Assembly: GCA_018334495.1 (NCBI GenBank)
Contig: JAGXLV010000003.1
Location: 40,302-104,301, forward strand
DNA: 64,000 nt
Origin: Oleiphilaceae bacterium
Lineage (GTDB): Bacteria > Pseudomonadota > Gammaproteobacteria > Pseudomonadales > Oleiphilaceae
Direction: 5' to 3'
Shown here: positions 56,082 through 64,000 of the stretch, one piece after another
Layout: every line of letters begins with the position of its first letter
Position numbering within the stretch: the first letter of the stretch is position 1
Notes under the pieces: generated by a model
The model's input: only the letters and a program-made list of their open reading frames with translations
Told to the model about the DNA's origin: nothing
The model's database searches: none
Translations under genes and position numbers: made by a program

Positions 56082-59000
56082 CTACTCTCCCTTGGATGTC
56101 TGATCGACGATCGCCACCAGGCCCGTCAGTGGGACACTGAGCCAGGTCGGCCGGTTCGCGGCCTCGTAGGCGATTTCGTAGGCGGTTTTCTCGAGCATGA
56201 AAAGCGCCAGCGCGGCCTTTTCGCCTTCGGGACTGTGCCATTGGTGGGCGATGTCACGAGCGCTTTCAAGATAGCTGCGAAGGAAGACCTGGCTGCCCAT
56301 ATTCCGGAACTGTTCGGCAAGCTCCCGTCTCTGCTCGCCCGCGTTAGGACCCGCTTCGTCTGCACTTAGCTTTTCACCGATGATCGCGCCGGCGTAATCA
56401 AACGAACGCAGCATGCCGGCGACATCCTTCCAGGGGCAATCCTTTGCCCGCCTCTCGCTCAAGGGTCTGGCCGGCTCACCTTCGAAATCGATCAGATAGG
56501 CGTCATCGTGAGCCACCAGCACCTGCCCCAGATGCAGATCGCCGTGAATACGGGTCAGCAAACTGCCCTTGGCCTGGCCGGCCAGAGTTGCCACGTTCTT
56601 GAGCAGCGAATCCCGCTGCTGAAGAACATGATCGGCCAATTGACGATCTGTTTCAGAGGCGTTGCGGCGGTGTGTCTGCAAAAGGTCGAGCGCTTCTTCC
56701 ACCCGCTGCCTGACGCGATCAGTCCAGATCTGAACCTGCTCATCGTCGGCCACTTCAGGCTGGAATGCCGCATCCCGGGTGGGCTTTGCCAGCACCCGGT
56801 GCAATTCACCCAGGCGCTGGCCGAGCTTGCCGGCAAACGCTTCCAGCTCGTCAAAAGGCCCATAGGCTTTTTCATGCTCTGTGGTGTCCCCCAGAACGGC
56901 ATGGTGAATGGCCCGCTCGAGAGTGTTGCGCGTCCAGGCCCAGGCATCGCCCTGGTTCTCGATATAACCCTGGGCCAGCATCAGAGTCTGGGGCTCCGAG
57001 CCCGCCTCATGACGGGCCAGGTCACCGTAAAACGGCGGCACATGCTTGAAATCATGAGCCGTCAGGTAATGCGCGATTTCCGCCTCCGGATGAATGCCAG
57101 GCTCGATACGCCGCAAGACCTTGATGACCAATTGACGGCCGATGACAATCGAACTGTTGGATTGCTCCACGCCCTGAGACACGACTTCGGCATCCGCCGG
57201 CAACTCCAGGTCCGCCAGCAACGAGCTCGGGCTGAAGCGCAACTCACCCTTGCCCTCACCTTTATGACCCCAGGGCAGCCGACGACTTTCCCGCAGGTTT
57301 TTCAGCAAACAGAGCCCAAACGCCTCCAACGCCACTGCATCGGTCAAAAGCCCCACCTCGCGACCGCGACGAACCCGGGCCATGGCCAACTGGCGGGCCA
57401 GCACGTGGGTTTGATCGTCTTCGGCCAGAAACGCCAGGGGCAGCTGGTAATGGTCCGTGCCCTTGCTATGGCGAACTTCGATTTCGCTCATCAGGAACTC
57501 CTGTTCCGGATCGCCAATCCGGACCGCCTCAAGAACCCGGACCCGCTGAATCTTCGCCTGCTTGGCTCCGAACCAGCGCCGCTTGGCCAGGTAGGTCGGC
57601 AGCACTTCTTTCTCCAGCTCTTTGCGCGGGGCCCCCTCAAGCACTTCATTGAGCTGCCGCTTGATGATCAAAGTGGCGTAATCCGGCATGGGCTCAGGCG
57701 CTGCCAAATGCCAGGACGGCATTTCCGACTCAGTGGTAATCAGGAACCAGAAAAAACCGTAGGGCGGCAGGGTCAGCAGGTAGGGCAGGTTCCCGATTGG
57801 CGGAAAGGCGCTGCCCCCGGTCATCTCAACCGGAACCAGGCCGTTGAACTCGGCCAGGTCCAGCTCCACGGCCTGGGCCGTGCGCGCCATGTTCGCCACG
57901 CACAAAAGGGATTCAGACGCTCCCGCGTCTGATCCTGATTCCGGCGGACTCTGCCGTATGTAAGCCAGAATGTTGCGGTTGGCCGGATACAGGAGGCGCA
58001 TCCGGCCCCGGCTGAAACCCCGATGCTGAGTCCGTACGTTCAGCATCCGGCGCATGCTGTTGAGCAGGGAATGAGGATCCCGCGTCTGGGCCTCCACGTT
58101 CACTGACTGAAAGCCGTAGAGCGGGTCCATAATAGGCGGAAGCACCAGGCTGGCCGGATCCGCCCGGGAGAACCCGCCGTTACGGTCCATCGACCACTGC
58201 ATGGGGGTGCGTACACCGTCACGGTCACCCAGGTAAATGTTGTCGCCCATGCCAATCTCGTCACCATAGTACAGAATCGGCGTGCCGGGCATGGATAGCA
58301 GCAGGCTGTTCAATAGCTCGATGCGGCGGCGGTCCCGTTCCAGCAGGGGCGCCAAACGCCTCCGGATACCCAGATTGATACGGGCCCGGCGGTCTGCGGC
58401 GTAATGATTCCAGAGGTAGTCGCGTTCCTTGTCAGTGACCATCTCCAGGGTTAGTTCATCGTGGTTGCGCAGGAAAATGGCCCACTGGCAGTTATCCGGA
58501 ATTTCCGGGGTCTGGCGCAGAATATCGGTGATGGGAAAGCGGTCCTCCTGGGCCAGCGCCATGTACATGCGCGGCATCAGGGGGAAGTGAAACGCCATGT
58601 GGCACTCATCCCCGTCACCGAAATAAGGCTGGGTATCCTCCGGCCACTGATTGGCTTCGGCCAGTAACATGCGGTCCGGATAGCGTTCGTCGATGACTCT
58701 GCGGATACGTTTGAGCACCTCGTGGGTTTCCGGCAGGTTCTCGTTATTGGTGCCTTCCCGTTCCACCAGGTACGGGATGGCGTCCAGGCGCAGGCCATCA
58801 ACGCCCATGTCCAGCCAGTACTCCATCACTTTGAGCAGCTCATCAAGGACCTCCGGGTTATCGAAGTTGAGATCCGGCTGATGGGAGTAGAACCGGTGCC
58901 AGAAATAGGCACCGGCAAACGGATCCCAGGTCCAGTTGGAGGTTTCGGTATCGGTGAAAATAATCCGGGTTCCGGGGTATTTCTCGTCAGTATCGGACCA

Positions 59001-59432
59001 GACGTAAAACTCGCGCTCCGGCGAACCTTCCGGGGCCTCACGGGCGCGTTTGAACCAGGGGTGCTGGTCCGAGGTGTGATTGATCACCAGCTCGGTGATG
59101 ACCCGGAGATTGCGCCGGTGAGCTTCGGTAACAAAGGCTTGGGCATCCTCCAGGGTTCCGTAATCCGGACTGACGGCGCAGTATTCCGCGATGTCGTAAC
59201 CGTCGTCGCGCCGGGGCGACGGGTAGAACGGTAATAACCAAAGGGTGTTGACCCCCAGCCCGACGATGTAATCCAGTTTTTGCATAAGGCCTTTGAAATC
59301 ACCAACGCCGTCGTCGTTGCTGTCGAAAAACGATTTCACATGGAGCTGATAGATCACCGCATCCTTGTACCAGAAGGGGTCATCCAGAAACTCGGTCATG
59401 TCGGTATCATCGTGTTCGCTATTCGCTCCCAT
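56082..59432 (-). CDS. treS: Trehalose synthase fused to maltokinase (TreS-Pep2)
   Basis: The 1116-residue chain joins two steps of the GlgE route: trehalose to maltose, then maltose plus ATP to maltose-1-phosphate. TreS covers about 1-550: [37 protein letters not shown] with the nucleophile, [11 protein letters not shown] with the acid, and [15 protein letters not shown]. Maltokinase covers about 560-1116: [14 protein letters not shown] opens it and the kinase-like [26 protein letters not shown] (two parts) holds the catalytic and metal residues. AAGGAGG lies 11 nt before the ATG. Such fusions are frequent in proteobacteria with GlgE. Confidence 0.96.
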   Translation of the reverse strand: MGANSEHDDTDMTEFLDDPFWYKDAVIYQLHVKSFFDSNDDGVGDFKGLMQKLDYIVGLGVNTLWLLPFYPSPRRDDGYDIAEYCAVSPDYGTLEDAQAFVTEAHRRNLRVITELVINHTSDQHPWFKRAREAPEGSPEREFYVWSDTDEKYPGTRIIFTDTETSNWTWDPFAGAYFWHRFYSHQPDLNFDNPEVLDELLKVMEYWLDMGVDGLRLDAIPYLVEREGTNNENLPETHEVLKRIRRVIDERYPDRMLLAEANQWPEDTQPYFGDGDECHMAFHFPLMPRMYMALAQEDRFPITDILRQTPEIPDNCQWAIFLRNHDELTLEMVTDKERDYLWNHYAADRRARINLGIRRRLAPLLERDRRRIELLNSLLLSMPGTPILYYGDEIGMGDNIYLGDRDGVRTPMQWSMDRNGGFSRADPASLVLPPIMDPLYGFQSVNVEAQTRDPHSLLNSMRRMLNVRTQHRGFSRGRMRLLYPANRNILAYIRQSPPESGSDAGASESLLCVANMARTAQAVELDLAEFNGLVPVEMTGGSAFPPIGNLPYLLTLPPYGFFWFLITTESEMPSWHLAAPEPMPDYATLIIKRQLNEVLEGAPRKELEKEVLPTYLAKRRWFGAKQAKIQRVRVLEAVRIGDPEQEFLMSEIEVRHSKGTDHYQLPLAFLAEDDQTHVLARQLAMARVRRGREVGLLTDAVALEAFGLCLLKNLRESRRLPWGHKGEGKGELRFSPSSLLADLELPADAEVVSQGVEQSNSSIVIGRQLVIKVLRRIEPGIHPEAEIAHYLTAHDFKHVPPFYGDLARHEAGSEPQTLMLAQGYIENQGDAWAWTRNTLERAIHHAVLGDTTEHEKAYGPFDELEAFAGKLGQRLGELHRVLAKPTRDAAFQPEVADDEQVQIWTDRVRQRVEEALDLLQTHRRNASETDRQLADHVLQQRDSLLKNVATLAGQAKGSLLTRIHGDLHLGQVLVAHDDAYLIDFEGEPARPLSERRAKDCPWKDVAGMLRSFDYAGAIIGEKLSADEAGPNAGEQRRELAEQFRNMGSQVFLRSYLESARDIAHQWHSPEGEKAALALFMLEKTAYEIAYEAANRPTWLSVPLTGLVAIVDQTSKGE

Positions 59433-59480
59433 CAGCGCGCTCGCCTCCTTTCGTCAGCCGGTACCTTGCCGGGCTCGGAT

Positions 59481-61511
59481 TCACTGCTCCGCCTCCGGTA
59501 ATCTTACCCTCCAGACCCCGAAGGGCAGCGCCAGTGGATCCAGATGCGTCCACTGCCATTTGCCGTACCAGGTCCAGTGATGGCCGGTCATTAAATCCTC
59601 CGCCTCCAGCTCGGCGTCGTCCGGCAAGCCCAATTCCCATAACGGCAACTCGAAGGGTCCGCCCTGGGCCGCGAAAGGATCCAGGTTGATCACCACAAAA
59701 AGGATGTTGCTGTTGTCCGGAGTGCGCTTGGAGAAATACAGCAGACGGTCGTTGTGAATGACATGGAAACGGATTCCCAAATGGGTCTGCAGGGCCGGAT
59801 TTTCCCGCCGGATGCGATTGAGCTGGGAAATCTCGTACACGATGTTGCCGGGTGCGGCGTAATCCCGTGGTCGTATTTCGTATTTCTCCGAACTCAGGTA
59901 TTCCTCTTTACCCGGCACGGGCTCGGCCTCGCACAATTCAAAGCCGGAATAAAGGCCCCAACTGCCCGAGCCAAGAGCGGCCAGGGCCGCCCGGATCAGA
60001 AAACCGCCGCGCCCGGAGGATTGAAGGAAAAAGGGGTTGATATCCGGCGTGTTAACAAAAAAATTGGGCCGGAAGCCCGAAGCCCAGGGCTCGCTGTTCA
60101 GTTGCTCCAAGTATTCGGTAAGCTCGTCCTTGCCGTGACGCCAGGTGAAGTAGGTGTAGCTCTGGGTAAAACCAAGCTTGCCCAACTGCAGCATTACGGT
60201 GGGTCGGGTAAAGGCTTCCGACAGGAAGATAATGCCCGGGTCACGGCTGTGGATATCGTCGATCAACCATTCCCAGAAAGAGAAGGGTTTGGTGTGGGGG
60301 TTGTCCACCCGGAAAATACGCACGCCCTGATCAACCCAGGTCTGAACCACATCTCGCAGAGCCAGCCAGAGGTCGGGAATCGCGCCTTTCGCGTAAAAAT
60401 CGACGTTGACGATGTCCTGGTATTTTTTCGGCGGGTTTTCAGCGTAGCGGATCGAGCCGTCGGGACGCCAGGAAAACCAGCCGGGGTGCTCTTTCAGCCA
60501 GGGGTGATCCTGGGAGCACTGAATGGCGAAATCCAGGGCGATTTCCATGCCATGGTCAGCGGCCGCGCGTTCGAGCTCGCGAAAATCCTCAAAGGTGCCA
60601 AGCTGGGGATGAATCGCGTCGTGGCCGCCTTCGTCACTGCCGATGGCGTAGGGGCTGCCAACGTCGTCGTAGGCTGCCTCAAGTGTGTTGTTCCTGCCCT
60701 TCCGGTGCAGTTGCCCGATGGGGTGAATGGGCGGAAAATAAAGCACATCAAAGCCCATGTCCCGAAGTGTCGGCAAGCGTTTATGAACATCCTTGAAGGT
60801 ACCGTGCCGGGCGGGATCACCGGTCTCGGAACGGGGAAAAAGTTCATACCAGGCCCCGAACACTGCTTTGAAGCGATCCACATAAAAAGGGTACTCACGG
60901 CTGCGAACCCGGAACAGACGAGGATCCGCCTCTTCCATCAGGGTCCGGGTCTCGGCATCAAGCATCAGCGCCACCCGGTCAGTATCGCTCTCGCTCTGCT
61001 GAAGGCTATCGTACAACGCGCTCAAGCCTTTGCGGATTTTGCCCTTGGCCGCCCTGATCGCCGTTTCAAGCAGGATGCGACCTTCTTCAAGCTCCAGGGC
61101 AACCGGCACGCCGGCATGATGTTTTTTATACAACTCGTCCCGATAGGTGCCGAACCGGTCCCACCAGGCTTCAATAACGAAGGCATTGCGACCCAGTCGC
61201 GCCGACCGGATATCCGCTTCCCAGAGATCGTTGCCCAAAGGCAATACCCGGGTCATCGGGACGCTTTGCCATTGATTCTGCTCATCGCGCCAACGAACCC
61301 TGGCCGCCAGCATTTCATGGCCGTCGGCAAAAATAGCCGCCGTCACGGCAATCGTTTCACCTGCCACAGCTTTGGCGGCAAAACGTCCCTGATCAAGGGC
61401 CGGTTGTACCGACTCGATGGCAATACGCGGGCTTTTGGCCGCTTTGATGACAGCGCCGGCGGGATCCTCGACGGCTGCCACTTTAAGGGGGTTGCGTGCT
61501 TCTCGGGCCAT
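59481..61511 (-). CDS. glgE: Alpha-1,4-glucan:maltose-1-phosphate maltosyltransferase GlgE
   Basis: GlgE (GH13_3) adds maltosyl units from maltose-1-phosphate to glucan. The 676-residue protein has an N-terminal Ig-like domain (ESVQPALDQGRFAAKAVAG), a helical insert, and the barrel with LYFPPIHPIGQLHRKGRNN, ALDFAIQCSQDHPWLKEHPGWF in two parts, the nucleophile in VRIFRVDNPHTKPFSFWEWL and the acid in IIFLSEAFTRPTVM. It feeds on maltose-1-phosphate from the next gene and precedes it by 48 bp. Confidence 0.97.
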   Translation of the reverse strand: MAREARNPLKVAAVEDPAGAVIKAAKSPRIAIESVQPALDQGRFAAKAVAGETIAVTAAIFADGHEMLAARVRWRDEQNQWQSVPMTRVLPLGNDLWEADIRSARLGRNAFVIEAWWDRFGTYRDELYKKHHAGVPVALELEEGRILLETAIRAAKGKIRKGLSALYDSLQQSESDTDRVALMLDAETRTLMEEADPRLFRVRSREYPFYVDRFKAVFGAWYELFPRSETGDPARHGTFKDVHKRLPTLRDMGFDVLYFPPIHPIGQLHRKGRNNTLEAAYDDVGSPYAIGSDEGGHDAIHPQLGTFEDFRELERAAADHGMEIALDFAIQCSQDHPWLKEHPGWFSWRPDGSIRYAENPPKKYQDIVNVDFYAKGAIPDLWLALRDVVQTWVDQGVRIFRVDNPHTKPFSFWEWLIDDIHSRDPGIIFLSEAFTRPTVMLQLGKLGFTQSYTYFTWRHGKDELTEYLEQLNSEPWASGFRPNFFVNTPDINPFFLQSSGRGGFLIRAALAALGSGSWGLYSGFELCEAEPVPGKEEYLSSEKYEIRPRDYAAPGNIVYEISQLNRIRRENPALQTHLGIRFHVIHNDRLLYFSKRTPDNSNILFVVINLDPFAAQGGPFELPLWELGLPDDAELEAEDLMTGHHWTWYGKWQWTHLDPLALPFGVWRVRLPEAEQ

Positions 61512-61553
61512 TGGCTTTCTCCTTTGCCTGACCGGCGGTGGGCGCTTACCGCT

Positions 61554-63686
61554 TCAACTCCTGTACACCCGGGAATGTCGGTTTTTAGTTTTGCGTTCGA
61601 ACTCGGTTCGGGCTTCGTGCAATGTCCGCAAACGGTGGCGCACCTCCTCGGGCATTAGCATGGCCGCCGCCTCGGGGGACCATCGCCGCCGCCAGTTGGG
61701 GTGTTCGGTCAATGTGCCCGGCAAATTGGCCTGTTCTTCCAGGCCCAGGGCATCCTCAACCGGCAGAATGGCCAGCGGTGATGCGGTTTGTCCCAGGTGG
61801 CGGGCACAGCCCTGAAGGACCTGGGAGGCGCCGAAATCGCTGGCACGAAATCTCTCTTCGCCCAGGTGAATGCTGAGCCCCAGCCGGTGCGCCAGTTGCA
61901 CCCGCTCTTTTCTGCGTTCTTCGCGCGCGTCCTCAAGAGTTTGTGATTCGGGTAACAAACCCATACCACCACGCCACTCGACATCGCGGCCGACCCACCA
62001 GCCCGCCACCGTCGGAAGATCATGGGTGCTGGTCATGGCCATGGCGTTGGCTGACCATTGTTCCGGTGCCAAAAATTCACCGTCATCATCGCGTTCAAAC
62101 CACAGGACATTCATACCCATGATGCCGCGCTCCGCCAGCTGCTCGCTGAAACCGGGCGCAACCGTGCCCAGATCTTCCCCTACCACGATCGCTCTGTGGC
62201 GAACGGATTCCAGAGCCACCAATCGCAGTAGATCCTTGAGCGGGAAGCGCACATAGCCGCCCTGTTTCGGCCCCTTGCCATGAGGAACCAGCCACAGCCT
62301 CAGAAACCCGAGGATATGGTCGATACGCAGACCGCCGGCATGGGCTAAATTGCCTCGCAGCATGTCGATAAAGCTGCGAAAACCGGACTGCACCAGGCCA
62401 TGGGGAGAGAAAGAACACAGCCCCCAGTCCTGACCGTGAACGTTGAAAGCATCGGGAGGCGCGCCGATCGAAAGCCCTTCCAGCATTTCCTCTTTGCGGC
62501 TCCAGGTCTGGCTGCCGCCATGATCGGTGCCAACCGCCAGATCGGCAATCAGGCCGACTTTCATGCCCGCCTCACGAGCCGATACCTGAGCCCGGGACAA
62601 ACCCTCAGACGCCAGCCATTGCAAAAACGCGTAATAGCGGACTTCATGGGCATTGCTGCGGGCGAATCTTTCCACCACATCGCTGCGGGGATCACGCAGA
62701 TCCAGCGGCCATTGCCGCCAATCGTGCGCATCCTGGGCGGCCATCAGGGCTTCAAAACGGCAATGATCCTCCAGCATGCTGCCGCCCTTGCAACGAAATT
62801 CCGCCAGTTGTTCCCGCAAAGCATCCATGTCAGGGCTTAGTGACGCCACGAAATCCTCGTAAAGCTCCCGCAGTAAAATCAGCTTGGTCCTGCCGGCGCC
62901 TGGCCAGTCGATCAATGGCAGGTTCTCCAGATCTTCCAGCCTTTGGGCCAGATTGCAGCGCTGAATTGCAGCGCTGACCATGGCTTCGCCAAGCACTTGT
63001 TCAGGGGCGCAGTAGAGGGCGTTATGGAACAGACGGCTCGAAGGCGAGTAAGGGCCGTAATGGGCCGGATTGGCAACGAACATGGCATGGGTCGGGCTGA
63101 TTGCTACCGCATCGGCGCCCGTTTGTGCGGCGCTGCGACAAAAAGAGGTTAAAGCCTGAAGATCGCCGAAGCCGCCATCGCCAGTACGGCGCAGCGAATA
63201 AAGCTGGGCCGCCAGGCCCCACAGCCGGGGCTTTTCGCGGCCGGAGGCATCCGCAACGGAATAACAACGCGGTGGCGCGACAGCCAGAGTCACCCGCGCA
63301 CCCTGTATCTCCAGCCGATGGTAACCGTGAAGGGTAACAGGCTCGATGTCGCCCCCGGAACCTACCCGGCTGTGCCGGGTTTCTCCGTTTTCGAGCGCCA
63401 GGGTGTAGGCTGTGCCCGGTAAAAGCGGACACGGAAGCCGAACGGCAACCCCCTGATCCGCAGTCACAAGGGGCGGTAACTGCGCCGGTGACGCTGGCTT
63501 TTTCTGACATCGCAGACGCTCGAGGCCCTTTTTGACAGCCTCATCCGTGTCCACGCCAAAGCCCAGCAATGGCAGAAGCGTTCTTTGAACGTCAGGGGCC
63601 AGATATTGAGTGCGACCTTCGCTGTCCTGCCATTCGAGGACAAGCCCCGCGGCCTCGGCGAGTTCTTTTAATCGATCGTCGCTCAT
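61554..63686 (-). CDS. malQ: 4-alpha-glucanotransferase (amylomaltase)
   Basis: MalQ (GH77) moves maltosyl and longer units between glucans and frees glucose. At 710 residues it has the length of the E. coli enzyme. It has KPRLWGLAAQLYSLRRTGDGGFGD (two parts), GLIADLAVGTDHGGSQTW, the nucleophile in GGLRIDHILGFLRLWLVP, the acid in IVVGEDLGTVAPGF, and MTSTHDLPTVAGWW. AGGAG precedes the ATG at 63686; a longer start at 63728 is weaker. It is the first gene of the minus-strand set and 43 bp before glgE. Confidence 0.95.
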   Translation of the reverse strand: MSDDRLKELAEAAGLVLEWQDSEGRTQYLAPDVQRTLLPLLGFGVDTDEAVKKGLERLRCQKKPASPAQLPPLVTADQGVAVRLPCPLLPGTAYTLALENGETRHSRVGSGGDIEPVTLHGYHRLEIQGARVTLAVAPPRCYSVADASGREKPRLWGLAAQLYSLRRTGDGGFGDLQALTSFCRSAAQTGADAVAISPTHAMFVANPAHYGPYSPSSRLFHNALYCAPEQVLGEAMVSAAIQRCNLAQRLEDLENLPLIDWPGAGRTKLILLRELYEDFVASLSPDMDALREQLAEFRCKGGSMLEDHCRFEALMAAQDAHDWRQWPLDLRDPRSDVVERFARSNAHEVRYYAFLQWLASEGLSRAQVSAREAGMKVGLIADLAVGTDHGGSQTWSRKEEMLEGLSIGAPPDAFNVHGQDWGLCSFSPHGLVQSGFRSFIDMLRGNLAHAGGLRIDHILGFLRLWLVPHGKGPKQGGYVRFPLKDLLRLVALESVRHRAIVVGEDLGTVAPGFSEQLAERGIMGMNVLWFERDDDGEFLAPEQWSANAMAMTSTHDLPTVAGWWVGRDVEWRGGMGLLPESQTLEDAREERRKERVQLAHRLGLSIHLGEERFRASDFGASQVLQGCARHLGQTASPLAILPVEDALGLEEQANLPGTLTEHPNWRRRWSPEAAAMLMPEEVRHRLRTLHEARTEFERKTKNRHSRVYRS

Positions 63687-64000
63687 TCGACGCTCCTGCC
63701 TTTTGGTTTCGATGCCAAGCCAAATCAAATTGGGCTCGGGGATGCTGCTAAGACAAGACCCGGCTTACAACTTGAGGTGAGCTCTGATTTCGACAACCGC
63801 CGCAGACAGAATGCTGCAAGACAGCCCAGGCGCTGGAATCCGAAAACTCCCGATTTTAAGATGTAGGTGTATTGCTGCTTATATTTGACTCTAGGCTACG
63901 ACAGATTGCACGCAGTTTCCAACCCTTGAGCGCGTGTCGCCCTTTGGTCTGGCGCACTCGGAACGGCGCCTGGTAAATGACCTCTAAACCACCCGATTAT
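63687..64000. other. Region upstream of malQ
   Basis: I see no gene in these 314 bp. It should hold the promoter of the minus-strand carbohydrate genes. A TATAAG on the minus strand near 63880 could be a -10 box but has no matching -35 box. I found no ANR-type site here, unlike the plus-strand operon. Confidence 0.4.

Noticed and set aside
56508..57932. A 474-codon plus-strand open frame opposite the maltokinase part of treS
   Set aside because: Shadow of the real gene; no ribosome site and no recognisable domain.
59754..61658. A 634-codon plus-strand open frame opposite glgE
   Set aside because: It is antisense to a clear GH13 gene; its translation shows no known family and reflects the GC-rich codon pattern of glgE.

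Overview
The window looks like chromosomal DNA of a marine gammaproteobacterium, probably close to Marinobacter. I infer this from protein content and gene order, not from any search. The supports are the yceD-rpmF-plsX-fabD-fabG-acpP-fabF-pabC-mltG-tmk block, the rluC/HAD-sppA-maf/rne neighbourhood, the gltX-tRNA-Ala-tRNA-Glu arrangement, and binding sites of the ANR (TTGAT-N4-GTCAA) and Zur types. I see no insertion sequence, prophage, CRISPR array or rRNA operon.

Layout. 1-1.6 kb: the 5' part of a Na+/proline symporter gene (putP) and an AraC-type regulator. 1.7-9.7 kb: the fatty-acid and phospholipid synthesis block on the minus strand, starting from a strong promoter just in front of yceD. 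9.8-17 kb: maf/yceF, sppA, a HAD phosphatase and rluC, then divergent rne with a long leader. 17-31 kb: small regulators and housekeeping genes (UPF0149, RNase AM, YciI, an SH3 membrane protein, PilZ, rraA), PEP synthase with its regulator ppsR, an M16C peptidase, a two-domain QueD-like protein, tRNA-Glu, tRNA-Ala and gltX. 31-37 kb: Zur-controlled znuA, a second PilZ gene behind an ANR box, a P-type cation ATPase and gap.

36.9-63.7 kb is a 27-kb carbohydrate-storage region. A plus-strand set (unknown 338-aa protein, PfkB kinase, glgX, treZ, treY) starts at a promoter with a textbook class II ANR/FNR geometry. A converging minus-strand set is read malQ, glgE, treS-maltokinase, glgB, glgC, a beta-PGM/trehalose-phosphatase fusion, a GH65 enzyme, and a second PEP synthase. 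Together they encode glucan building through trehalose, maltose, maltose-1-phosphate and glucan (TreS-Pep2, GlgE, GlgB), glucan debranching and rearrangement (GlgX, MalQ), trehalose release from glucan (TreY, TreZ), and entry and exit through PfkB and PEP synthase. No glycogen synthase (glgA) or glycogen phosphorylase (glgP) lies in the window although glgC does.

The most unusual points are these: gltX is put out of frame by an exact 82-bp tandem duplication; a second, 149-bp tandem duplication covers the 3' ends of a PilZ gene and rraA; the carbohydrate operon appears to be oxygen-regulated; and the PfkB gene seems to lack a standard start codon for its full fold.
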